From: Nitrospira sp. ND1
GTDB lineage: Bacteria; Nitrospirota; Nitrospiria; Nitrospirales; Nitrospiraceae
NCBI RefSeq assembly: GCF_900170025.1
Contig: NZ_FWEX01000005.1
Location: 295,073-359,072, forward strand
DNA: 64,000 nucleotides
Direction of reading: 5' to 3'
Shown here: piece by piece, positions 15,491 to 23,729 of the stretch
Position numbering within the stretch: the first letter of the stretch is position 1
Layout of the letters: each line of letters opens with the position of its first letter
Position numbers and translations under genes: made by a program
The notes under the pieces: model-generated
What the model was told of the DNA's origin: nothing
Seen by the model: only the letters and a program-made list of their open reading frames with translations
Database searches by the model: none

Positions 15491-15501
15491 GCTACGCCAG
15501 C
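15426..15501 (-). tRNA. tRNA-Thr (anticodon TGT)
   Basis: A full 76-nt cloverleaf on the minus strand: acceptor GCTGGCG pairs with CGCCAGC, D arm GCTCAATTGGCAGAGC, anticodon stem AGCGGT/ACCGC-type around loop TTTGTAA (anticodon TGT), T arm GGGGGTTCGATTCCTCT, and an encoded CCA at 15428-15426. Its 3' half is identical to the copy at 9490-9534, so it was regenerated by the integrated element and should be functional. Confidence 0.95.
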
Positions 15502-15808
15502 CCGCGAGATCAGCTACCTGATTAATACCAAGTGAATCTGAAAGGAAGATTTCGAACCCTACAATTCTTCTTCTCACCTGTCAAGATCTAGGCTGGGTGC
15601 GATCGGAGAGAGAAGCTCGCTTTGTGTAGGATCTGATGGCTCAGCTATGCAGGCCATCCTTACTTTCACTTGAATAAAGTCTCAATTCCCAATAAGCTGA
15701 CTCTGTGTTCAACCATTCAACGAGAGAGTTGTTTCTCGTAGTGCGTTCTAGTCATCCTTATTTAGCCGAACCTGATTTCTTTGGTCCCCTCAGAGAGGAG
15801 TGCCCTTG
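15502..15808. other. Intergenic region, no gene seen
   Basis: 307 bp between tRNA-Thr and the first flagellar regulator. No reading frame, clear promoter or strong hairpin could be supported here. It should contain the tRNA-Thr promoter (minus strand) and the promoter of the regulator. Confidence 0.5.
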
Positions 15809-17224
15809 ATGAGCCAGTCACATATTCTCGTGATTGATGATGATCCTGCTGTGCGTCAAATCTTGGCGGAGACGCTCGCTGGTGAAGGACATCAGGTGAC
15901 GGTCATGTCCAGTGGGCTGGACGGAGTAGAGGCTGTCAAGGATCAGCCGGTACATGTGGTGCTGACGGATCTCCAGATGCCGGGGATCGATGGGTTGGAA
16001 ACCATTGATCGAATCTCAAAAGTCGACTCCAAGATTATTGCGATTGTCATGACGGGTTATGGGACAGTCGACTACGCGGTACGGGCGATGAAAGCCGGCG
16101 CATTTGATTTTATTACCAAGCCCTTTGAGCCCGATACCGTGGCGGTAGTGGTCCGAAAAGCATTGGACGTCTACAAGTTGAAGCAGGAAAACCATCTGCT
16201 TCGAAAAGCCGTGCGAGATCAGTATCGCCTGGAGCATCTGGTGGGGACGAGCGCACCGATGCGCATGGTACTTGACTTTGTCGAAAAGGTGGCCGATAGC
16301 GACAGCACAGTGCTGATTGAAGGTGAGAGTGGGACCGGCAAGGAATTGATCGCGCGGATGTTACATTTCAACAGCATGCGGAGGGAGCGTCCGCTAGTCC
16401 CGGTCAACTGCGGGGCCATTCCAGAAACCTTGTTAGAGTCCGAACTGTTCGGGCATGAGAAGGGGGCCTTTACCGGAGCGGCCCATACGCGCCTCGGGCG
16501 ATTCGAGCTGGCTCATGGCGGAACCATCTTTTTGGACGAGGTCGGGGAGATGAGTTTGCCGTTACAGGTCAAACTACTGCGGGTGTTGCAAGAGCGATGC
16601 TTCGAGCGCGTGGGCGGGACAAGGACGATCAATGTCGATGTCCGTATCATTGCGGCGACGAATCAGGATTTGGCGCAAGCGGTTCAAGAGCGCCGGTTCC
16701 GACAAGACTTGTATTACCGGCTGCACGTGATTCCCATTCACATTCCGCCATTGCGGGAACGCCGTAGCGATATTCCGCTTCTGGTCAACCATTTCATCGC
16801 CCAGTTTAATCAATTGCGGCGGACGGAGATTCTAGGTATGGAGCCCGATGCGTTAGCGCGCATGATGGAAGAAGAATGGCCGGGGAATATCCGGGAACTT
16901 GAAAACATGATCGAACGTCTCTGTGTGTTGAAGAAACGGGGCATGATCACTATGAGCGATTTGCCTGAGCGGCCCGTCAAAATGAATGCCGCGAAGGGAG
17001 TCGAGTCGCCCGAGCAGTTTGTTCGCTTTTCGGAAGACGGGATCAATTTGACCAAAGAACTCGAACACTATGAAAATAGGCTTATTGGGGAAGCGTTGCG
17101 AAAGGCCAATGGAATTACCAGCCGAGCCGCACAGTTGCTTCAAGTGAATCGAACCACACTGGTGGAAAAGCTCAAACGGAAAGGATTTGATCCCAAGACT
17201 CACGGGTATTCGGTTCAAAACTAA
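15809..17224 (+). CDS. NtrC-family sigma-54-dependent response regulator
   Basis: 471 residues from the ATG at 15809 (GAGAGGAG upstream; an in-frame GTG at 15800 is too close to it). Domain order: receiver (D-D-D near residue 10, phosphoacceptor in L-T-D-L-Q-M-P near 52, T in M-T-G-Y-G, K in T-K-P-F), AAA+ sigma-54 activator (Walker A G-E-S-G-T-G-K-E, the GAFTGA loop that contacts sigma-54, and a G-G-T-I-F-L-D-E Walker B), and a Fis-type HTH at the end (S-R-A-A-Q-L-L-Q-V-N-R-T-T-L). It resembles FlrA/FleQ or FlrC/FleR type flagellar activators and stands at the head of the locus. It presumably drives the sigma-54 promoters seen downstream. Confidence 0.85.
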   Translation: MSQSHILVIDDDPAVRQILAETLAGEGHQVTVMSSGLDGVEAVKDQPVHVVLTDLQMPGIDGLETIDRISKVDSKIIAIVMTGYGTVDYAVRAMKAGAFDFITKPFEPDTVAVVVRKALDVYKLKQENHLLRKAVRDQYRLEHLVGTSAPMRMVLDFVEKVADSDSTVLIEGESGTGKELIARMLHFNSMRRERPLVPVNCGAIPETLLESELFGHEKGAFTGAAHTRLGRFELAHGGTIFLDEVGEMSLPLQVKLLRVLQERCFERVGGTRTINVDVRIIAATNQDLAQAVQERRFRQDLYYRLHVIPIHIPPLRERRSDIPLLVNHFIAQFNQLRRTEILGMEPDALARMMEEEWPGNIRELENMIERLCVLKKRGMITMSDLPERPVKMNAAKGVESPEQFVRFSEDGINLTKELEHYENRLIGEALRKANGITSRAAQLLQVNRTTLVEKLKRKGFDPKTHGYSVQN

Positions 17225-17400
17225 CGTTCCTCACACGTTCTCTCCTCTCACACGTCATTTTTTTGACCGGTCCCACAAAGTGCCTGTCGGGACTTCTGAC
17301 AACACCTGCTGTCCAGTTTTCGCTGCTGACCGAAATCCTCAAGTGATGCCGCGATTTGGATGATTCCAGAAAGGGCACAGGACTTGCTGATTTGCCCCCT

Positions 17401-19575
17401 GTGCAATACCGAACTTCGCCACAACAACCCGTCAGGATCCGTATAGGTCTGGCATTTTTCCTGGGTAGTCTGTTCCTCGCTGGGGGCTCTTCTGTTATGG
17501 CTGCCGGTGGACCCTCGACGATGCGACAGCAATTACCGGCCATGATGCCTGAGCCGTCGGAATTGGTTCGAGGCGCACTTCCTGATCCAGGGCCTCGCTT
17601 GGAACGGATTCCCGAGAGTCCTGAATGGGGTGAGTTTGAACGGGGAGTGGCCCTCTACAATCAGGGGCAGTATCTCGAGGCGCGACTTCACCTGACTAAC
17701 ATGCTGAGAGAGCATCGCGAGATTCCGCTCCGCTCGTCTATTCAAGCATTTCTAACAGAAAGCTCCTTAAAGAGTAGCGCACAAGAACTGAGGCCTCTGG
17801 AAATCATCGATCAGTACAAGGCCCTGATTCGAGAAGATCCTCAGTCGACAAATGCCAGGCGGGCCGCCTGGAGAATCGGCGATGTGTATCGTGTCGAAGG
17901 TTGGTACCAGGAGGCGCAGATCGCCTACCAGCATGCGCTCAGTCTCTCCGAGCGAGATTCCTACGATGCCAATCGAGCTATGCTCGGTCTGGGCTATGTC
18001 TTTCGAGGCATCAAGAGTTGGAAGGACAGCGTACAGACGTTTGATCACGTCCTGAAACGAACCACGGACCCCACGCTGCTGGTGTCCGCGTCGCTGGGAC
18101 AGGCCCACAGCCTCTATCGAATGGGACGGATCAAGGACGCTGATGGGTTGTATGAAAGCATCAGCAGCCGCTGGCCTGGCGCTCTTCGGGCGGACCCGTT
18201 TGCATTGCTGCGTTACGCGGATACAGCCGGAGAAGCCCACCGCGGACCGGTCATGCGGGAACAGCTCCTCCATTTCTACAACCTGTATCCCTCCAGGCCG
18301 GAGAATCCATTTGTGTTGATGCACCTGGCCGACAGTTACAAAGAGGCCGGGCGATGGGAAGATGCGAGCATTTTTTATGCGGCGTTGTTGAGCCAGTATC
18401 CGGATGCGCAGGTTGTGCCCACGGCCAAGCTCCGATATGCGGAGGTGCAGGAGCATCTCGCTCCCGAAGGCGAGGAGGTCAATCTTCGGCACACGATTGC
18501 CGCACATCTCGCGAATGTTCCCCTCAAGCCCGGTGAAATGCTCAGCCCGCGCCAGTTGTTCGAAAGCAGCGCCAAGCAATATGAAGACTCACCGGTTGGA
18601 AGCGAGGCGTTATTTCATCTCGGGGAGGCGTTGGAGCGGGCAGGAAAGCGGGAAGACGCGCTGAAAGCCTACGAGCAGGTGGTCCAGCGGGCAGGGAAAT
18701 TTGAGAACGATCCCTGGCCGGAGAAGGGCGGGGCGCAGCTCGTGAGATTTCTGCGCCCCCGGCTGGAAGCGGCACTTAAAGCAGACGACGATTTTGAGCT
18801 CATCAACCTGTTCCACCGTAACGGCCCGTTTGCCGATCGGCTGTACGCCGGTACGGAACTGCTGCTTAAGGTGGCCGAGGCGCATCGTCGGCTTGGATTT
18901 CCCATCGAATCGGCGCGGCTCTTTCAGTCGTTGATTCGAGACTCGAAAGCCGAGGCTTTTCACGAAGTCGCCTTAATGGGTCTCGGCGATAGTTACTTGG
19001 AACAAAAGGACATGCGCGCGGCCCGGGCCGTCTTCGAGCGGTATCGGTTGCAATTTCCCGTCGGCCGGTTCGCTGGACAGGCGCTGATTGGAATCCTGAC
19101 GTCCTTCGAGGGCGAAGGAAACACGTCTGGGTTGGTGAAGCTTGGAAAGCAGTGGTTGATACACAACCCTCGCCACCCGGACCGCGCATTGGTTCAGCTG
19201 AAGGTAGCCGATGCGTTGAGGCAGGCAAAACGGGATGCCGAAGCCGCTCCCCTCTATGAGAGCGTACTCAAGGCGGGGATGGACCTGTCCGCATTGGACC
19301 GGCTGCGATATGCCGATGTTTTGGCAAGACTGAATCGTCAGGAGGCGGCGCTGGCCCTGTATAAGCAGGCATTGGTTGCGGGGTTGGAGCCTGAACAGGA
19401 AGCCTGGGCCCAATTTCAAATCGTGCAGCTGGCCAGGGGCGTCAAGCGTGAAGAGTTTGCACGGAGCGGGCTTCGCGCACTGAACGAGAACAGCGATAGC
19501 CTGGTTCGGCGTATGGCCGCCGTGCTGCAGACCGAGCTGCCTGAGCCCACTTCCGCCGCAGGAGGCAAAAAGTGA
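17401..19575 (+). CDS. Secreted TPR-repeat protein in the flagellar regulatory operon
   Basis: About 724 residues from the GTG at 17401; an alternative TTG at 17356 adds 15 residues, and neither has a convincing Shine-Dalgarno. A hydrophobic segment I-G-L-A-F-F-L-G-S-L-F-L-A-G-G followed by V-M-A-A-G looks like a signal peptide. The rest is a long array of TPR hairpins (for example around R-I-G-D-V-Y-R-V-E-G-W-Y-Q-E-A and A-L-F-H-L-G-E-A-L-E-R-A-G-K-R-E-D-A). It ends within the start of the histidine kinase gene (TGATG), so the two are co-translated. A periplasmic TPR protein coupled to a flagellar two-component pair may sense or scaffold assembly; that role is inferred from context only. Confidence 0.75.
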   Translation: MQYRTSPQQPVRIRIGLAFFLGSLFLAGGSSVMAAGGPSTMRQQLPAMMPEPSELVRGALPDPGPRLERIPESPEWGEFERGVALYNQGQYLEARLHLTNMLREHREIPLRSSIQAFLTESSLKSSAQELRPLEIIDQYKALIREDPQSTNARRAAWRIGDVYRVEGWYQEAQIAYQHALSLSERDSYDANRAMLGLGYVFRGIKSWKDSVQTFDHVLKRTTDPTLLVSASLGQAHSLYRMGRIKDADGLYESISSRWPGALRADPFALLRYADTAGEAHRGPVMREQLLHFYNLYPSRPENPFVLMHLADSYKEAGRWEDASIFYAALLSQYPDAQVVPTAKLRYAEVQEHLAPEGEEVNLRHTIAAHLANVPLKPGEMLSPRQLFESSAKQYEDSPVGSEALFHLGEALERAGKREDALKAYEQVVQRAGKFENDPWPEKGGAQLVRFLRPRLEAALKADDDFELINLFHRNGPFADRLYAGTELLLKVAEAHRRLGFPIESARLFQSLIRDSKAEAFHEVALMGLGDSYLEQKDMRAARAVFERYRLQFPVGRFAGQALIGILTSFEGEGNTSGLVKLGKQWLIHNPRHPDRALVQLKVADALRQAKRDAEAAPLYESVLKAGMDLSALDRLRYADVLARLNRQEAALALYKQALVAGLEPEQEAWAQFQIVQLARGVKREEFARSGLRALNENSDSLVRRMAAVLQTELPEPTSAAGGKK

Positions 19576-20864
19576 TGACAGCGCGCGATGCCGAAGCATC
19601 GAACAACGATCTGCTGACACGTGCGTTCCATGACTTTGACCAGGCTGCCACCGTCCTTCAACAGTCGTATGACGCGTTGACGACACGGCTGCAGCAGATG
19701 GATCTCGAACTCGCGCAAACCAATGCCAGTTTGCGCGAACATCTACGTGAGACAGAAGAAATGCGCGCCCATGTGACAGCGGTGTTGGAATCGTTGGATA
19801 CGGGTGTGATCGTCGCGGACTCGCAGGACTCGGTGGTGCGGTGCAATCACGCCACGGAACGTCTGTTGGGGGTTCCGCAAGCCCGCCTCAGGGGGCGTCG
19901 AGCGACAGAGGTGCTGGAGGAAATCCGGAAAGACCACGGCGAGTACCCGCTGGTACTTCCGACGGGCGTGACCATTGCCATCTCGCAGAGCGACTTGACC
20001 GATGAAACCGGGAGTTTGATCGGCAAACTGGTGTTGATCCATGACGTGACCCACATTCGACAACTGGAAGACCGTTTGCAGCGACGCAATCGGCTGGAGG
20101 CCATGGGGCAGATGGTCGGTAACATCGCGCATGAGATCCGGAATCCTCTGGGCAGCGTTGAATTGTTCGCGTCGATGCTGCGCAAGGATCTGCGTGACCA
20201 GCCGCATTTGCGGACATACGCGGAGCATATCTCCGTGGCGGTGCAGGCCATGGACCGGTTGTTGTCGAACCTGCTCGTCTATACCAGACCGGACTGTTCG
20301 AGGCTGGCATGGCAGGATACGGAATCGCTGATTCGGGAAGTACTTACGCTGGCGAGCCATGCCATGTCACTGGCTTCGATCGTGGTCCGTTGCGAGATCG
20401 ATCCCCGCGTTCCGAAAATTTGGTGTGACGGCGGGAAAATAAAACAGGTGCTGCTGAATCTTGTTCTGAACGCCGTCCAGGCCATGCCCGAAGGCGGCAG
20501 CCTGATATTGTCCGCTCGTATGGCGCCGGAAGAAATCTCAGAATTGCCTGCCATCCAACTCACGGTCAGTGACACCGGCACGGGGATTCCGCTCGAGCTG
20601 CAGTCGCGGGTATTCGATCCGTTTTTTACCACGAAAGACCATGGGACGGGATTGGGGCTCGCCATCGTACATGCGCTGGTCGAGGCTCATCACGGCCGCA
20701 TCGATGTGGAGAGCAGGCCGGGGCAGGGGACCTCATTTGTCATGAGATTACCCCAGGGTTCCATACAACAGCCAACGCTGTCTGCGCGAAACGCCGCGTT
20801 GGTCGGCCGGTCCGTGCAAACCCGCCCAATCGAGAATGCAACCGAAGAGGAGATCTACGAATGA
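19575..20864 (+). CDS. PAS-containing sensor histidine kinase, FlrB/FleS-like
   Basis: 429 residues from the ATG at 19575 (GGAGG 9 nt upstream). There is no membrane segment, so it is cytosolic. Order: a coiled-coil N-terminus (about 10-65), a PAS domain (about 65-170), HisKA with N-I-A-H-E-I-R-N-P-L-G (phospho-His), and the HATPase with L-N-L-V-L-N-A-V-Q-A-M (N box), D-T-G-T-G-I-P (G1) and G-T-G-L-G-L-A-I (G2). FlrB/FleS kinases have this soluble PAS layout and phosphorylate the adjacent NtrC-type regulator once the export apparatus is built. Stop and next start overlap as ATGA. Confidence 0.85.
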   Translation: MTARDAEASNNDLLTRAFHDFDQAATVLQQSYDALTTRLQQMDLELAQTNASLREHLRETEEMRAHVTAVLESLDTGVIVADSQDSVVRCNHATERLLGVPQARLRGRRATEVLEEIRKDHGEYPLVLPTGVTIAISQSDLTDETGSLIGKLVLIHDVTHIRQLEDRLQRRNRLEAMGQMVGNIAHEIRNPLGSVELFASMLRKDLRDQPHLRTYAEHISVAVQAMDRLLSNLLVYTRPDCSRLAWQDTESLIREVLTLASHAMSLASIVVRCEIDPRVPKIWCDGGKIKQVLLNLVLNAVQAMPEGGSLILSARMAPEEISELPAIQLTVSDTGTGIPLELQSRVFDPFFTTKDHGTGLGLAIVHALVEAHHGRIDVESRPGQGTSFVMRLPQGSIQQPTLSARNAALVGRSVQTRPIENATEEEIYE

Positions 20865-22279
20865 GCGTGCAACAGGATTTACAAGGCCCCTCCGCCACTT
20901 CCGAAGAAGCTCGGATGGTCCTGATCGTCGATGATGAACCCTCGATGAGAACGGCCTTATCTGAAACCGTCCGCAGATTAGGCTATCAAGTCCGGGGGGC
21001 GATCGACGGCGTCGACGCAATTGAGCAGATTGAACGAGTGAAACCCTGGCTGGTGGTGACCGATTTAAAGATGCCGCGCCTGACCGGGCTGGAACTCGTC
21101 AAGGCCATCAAACAAAAATCCCCCCAGACGTTCATTGTCCTGATGACCGCCTACGGCACGGTGGAGACAGCGGTGGAAGCGATGAAATACGGCGCCAATG
21201 ACTACATCTTAAAGCCGTTCTCGACGGACCTATTGGAACGAGTGATTCTCAACCTGCAGGCCACCACGGCGCCGGACGAGCAGGAAGGGCCCGCCACACT
21301 GGAAGCGCGGGCGATTTTGACGCAGGACCCGGGCATGATCCGCCTGCTCACCACGCTGGAGGGTGTCGCGGCGAGTCAGGCGACCGTGCTGATCAGCGGC
21401 GAGAGCGGGACCGGGAAGGAACTCCTGGCACGCTATATCCACGCGCGCAGTCCGCGCGCGCATCGCCCTTTCGTGGCGTTGAATTGCGCCGCACTCCCGG
21501 ACAGTCTCCTCGAGAGTGAGTTGTTCGGCCACGAACGCGGCGCATTTACCGGAGCCATTCAGAAAAAGTTAGGCAAGTTCGAAATGGCGCATACCGGGAC
21601 GCTGTTTCTCGATGAAATCAGCGAAATGAATTTAGGCTTGCAGTCCAAACTTTTGCGCGTCTTGCAAGAGCGTGAAGTCGATCGTATCGGTGGGCGCGAG
21701 CCTGTTCCAGTGAATATTCGCGTCATCGCCACGACCAATCGCTCCCTGTATCACGAAGTCACCCAGGGCCGATTCCGTGAGGATCTTTTCTATCGGTTGA
21801 ACGTGTTTCCCGTCACGGTGCCTCCGCTTCGTGATCGGTCGGGCGATATTCCGCTTCTGGCGAGACATTTCCTTCGCTCCTCGGCACAGCGAAACGGACT
21901 CACCATGCCGACGTTGTCCGAGCGGGCGATCGCCGATCTCCAGCAGCGTCCCTGGAAAGGCAACGTTCGTGAACTCGAAAATGTCATGGAGCGTGCCATC
22001 CTGGTAGCCACCGGAGGGGCGGTCGATGTGGATCATCTGATGCCGGGCGATGGCACGGTGCCGGTACGGGAGGTAGAGGCCGGCGACGCGATCGTGACGC
22101 CCTCCGCGCATGGGTCGCTATGGGAGATGGAACGGGATCTTATTTTCAAGACCCTGGCCCGCGTGAAAGAAAACCGCACGCATGCGGCGAAGGAATTGGG
22201 GATCAGTATCAGAACGCTACGGAATAAATTGCGGGAGTATCGCGACATGGGGTACCAGGTCGAGGCCGAGAAGTCCTAA
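20861..22279 (+). CDS. NtrC-family response regulator, FlrC/FleR-like
   Basis: 472 residues. Receiver domain with D-D-E near residue 26, V-V-T-D-L-K-M-P (phosphoacceptor) and L-K-P-F; AAA+ domain with G-E-S-G-T-G-K-E-L-L-A-R and GAFTGA; Fis-type HTH with H-A-A-K-E-L-G-I-S-I-R-T-L-R-N-K-L. It is translated with its cognate kinase (4-bp overlap) and lies directly upstream of the flgB operon, whose leader has a sigma-54 promoter. It is the probable direct activator of the hook and basal-body operons. Confidence 0.88.
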   Translation: MSVQQDLQGPSATSEEARMVLIVDDEPSMRTALSETVRRLGYQVRGAIDGVDAIEQIERVKPWLVVTDLKMPRLTGLELVKAIKQKSPQTFIVLMTAYGTVETAVEAMKYGANDYILKPFSTDLLERVILNLQATTAPDEQEGPATLEARAILTQDPGMIRLLTTLEGVAASQATVLISGESGTGKELLARYIHARSPRAHRPFVALNCAALPDSLLESELFGHERGAFTGAIQKKLGKFEMAHTGTLFLDEISEMNLGLQSKLLRVLQEREVDRIGGREPVPVNIRVIATTNRSLYHEVTQGRFREDLFYRLNVFPVTVPPLRDRSGDIPLLARHFLRSSAQRNGLTMPTLSERAIADLQQRPWKGNVRELENVMERAILVATGGAVDVDHLMPGDGTVPVREVEAGDAIVTPSAHGSLWEMERDLIFKTLARVKENRTHAAKELGISIRTLRNKLREYRDMGYQVEAEKS

Positions 22280-22393
22280 TGTCGCTTGCAGGGAGATGGG
22301 CAGATTATTCTCCGAGGTGGACATTTTTGCCGGGTGCCGACCTAAGCGGCGCACCAAAAAAGGACGCGGTCCGGATTCGATGAGCCGCAAGCG

Positions 22394-22409
22394 CGGTATA
22401 CGTATTGCA
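22394..22409 (+). promoter_or_regulatory. Sigma-54 promoter for flgB
   Basis: CGGTATACGTATTGCA: the GG of the -24 element (22395-22396) and GC of the -12 element (22407-22408) are exactly 10 bp apart, with TTGCA intact. It is about 40 bp upstream of flgB. The -24 half is weaker than consensus (GGTAT in place of GGCAC). Confidence 0.65.
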
Positions 22410-22448
22410 CATCCTGCGATGGTGAAGCTTTTCTAAGGAGCGTCGGAC

Positions 22449-22856
22449 ATGACTATTTTTGACAGAACCATGCAGTTGTTGAGTCGGTCGCTGGATCTTC
22501 GCGGTGCTCGCCAGCAGGTGATCGCGGCGAATATCGCCAACGAAGAAACGCCCAAGTATCGCGCGAAGGATTTGAATTTCGGTCAGGCACTGGCCAATGC
22601 ACAGCAGGGCAAGTTGCCGATCTCTCTGGTTTCCACCAACGCTCAACATTTCGGGCCACAAGGCACTGGTTATCAACGGGTCCACGGCCAGCTCGAAGAC
22701 GTGCCGGCAGGCGATCTGCCGCTGGACGCCAATTCCGTCAACATTGAATTGGAAATGGCCAAAATGTCGGATAACGCTCAGCAATACAACACCGCAGCGA
22801 CCATCATCGGGATGAAGTTCAAAGGTCTTTTGGGTGCCATTCGAGAAGGACGGTAG
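22449..22856 (+). CDS. flgB: Flagellar basal-body rod protein FlgB
   Basis: 135 residues, the normal size. N-terminal L-R-G-A-R-Q-Q-V-I-A-A-N-I-A-N-E-E-T-P-x-Y is the rod-protein signature, and the C-terminal heptad region M-A-K-M-S-D-N-A-Q-Q-Y-N-T-A is the usual amphipathic helix. FlgB forms the proximal rod next to FliE. It is the first gene of the flgBC-fliEFG operon, preceded by a sigma-54-type promoter. Confidence 0.93.
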   Translation: MTIFDRTMQLLSRSLDLRGARQQVIAANIANEETPKYRAKDLNFGQALANAQQGKLPISLVSTNAQHFGPQGTGYQRVHGQLEDVPAGDLPLDANSVNIELEMAKMSDNAQQYNTAATIIGMKFKGLLGAIREGR

Positions 22857-22916
22857 GCGCGATCGTGGGAAACACTCAACTCATGACTTCCGGAAGCAAC
22901 CAGAAAGAGGTGTGTG

Positions 22917-23366
22917 ATGGAATTGACAGATAGCCTTGCGGTCTCCGTCTCCGCGCTGGATGCCCATCGGCATCGACTCAATGTCATTGCCAGCAACCTG
23001 GCCAACGCCCAGTCGACGAAAACCAGCACGGGCGGTCCCTATCGCCGCCGTGATGTCGTGTTTCAGGCCGCGCCCGTATCCTCGGCGTTTCAAAAGGCCT
23101 TCAAGCAAGTGACGTCCGGACCAGGCCGTCAAGCGTTGGACGGTGTCAAAGTCGCTCGCGTCATCGAAGACAAGAAGCCCGGACAGACGGTATATGACCC
23201 GCGTCATCCCGATGCCGATAAAAAGGGATTCGTGACGATGCCCAATGTGAATGTCATGGAAGAGATGGTCAACATGATCGGCGCCTCGCGCGCCTATGAA
23301 GCGAACGTGCAGGCGATTAACGCGACCCGCACCATGTGGAATCGTGCGTTGGAGATCGGGAGGTAG
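22917..23366 (+). CDS. flgC: Flagellar basal-body rod protein FlgC
   Basis: 149 residues from the ATG at 22917 (AAGAGG 6 nt upstream; an in-frame GTG at 22914 also exists). V-S-A-L-D-A-H-R-H-R-L-N-V-I-A-S-N-L-A-N-A-Q-S-T is the rod-protein N-terminal motif; the C-terminus has N-V-N-V-M-E-E-M-V-N-M-I-G-A-S-R-A-Y-E-A-N. FlgC is the second proximal-rod component. The gene runs 3 bp short of fliE, so the two are probably coupled. Confidence 0.93.
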   Translation: MELTDSLAVSVSALDAHRHRLNVIASNLANAQSTKTSTGGPYRRRDVVFQAAPVSSAFQKAFKQVTSGPGRQALDGVKVARVIEDKKPGQTVYDPRHPDADKKGFVTMPNVNVMEEMVNMIGASRAYEANVQAINATRTMWNRALEIGR

Positions 23367-23368
23367 TC

Positions 23369-23680
23369 ATGTCTGATCTGCGTATTGCGGGAGCGAATGG
23401 CTTCCGACCGATTGAGATGCCTGAGATTCACGAGGCGGGGCCAGGCGGTGAGGCCGGCGCAGCGAACTTCATGGGCTCCCTCAAGGAGGCCATCGGGCAT
23501 ATCAACGATGCACAGACCGGCGCCAGCCAGGCCGTCGATGCGTTGGTGACCGGGCAGAGCACCAACATTCATCAAACCATGGTGGCATTGCAACAGGCCG
23601 ATGTGTCTTTTCAGTTGATGATGCAGGTGCGGAACAAGCTGGTCACCGCCTACGAGGAAATTCAGCGGATGCAGATTTAG
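23369..23680 (+). CDS. fliE: Flagellar hook-basal body protein FliE
   Basis: 103 residues from the ATG at 23369, whose Shine-Dalgarno GGGAGG overlaps the flgC stop. The C-terminal half is typical of FliE: S-L-K-E-A-I-G-H-I-N-D-A-Q, then V-D-A-L-V-T-G, H-Q-T-M-V-A-L-Q-Q-A-D-V-S-F-Q-L-M-M-Q-V-R-N-K-L-V-x-A-Y-E-E-I. FliE joins the MS ring to the rod and is the first export substrate. Confidence 0.93.
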   Translation: MSDLRIAGANGFRPIEMPEIHEAGPGGEAGAANFMGSLKEAIGHINDAQTGASQAVDALVTGQSTNIHQTMVALQQADVSFQLMMQVRNKLVTAYEEIQRMQI

Positions 23681-23729
23681 GCGGTTGTTGTCCGGTCGCC
23701 GGTCTCATGCATAAAGGATTCCACACCGT

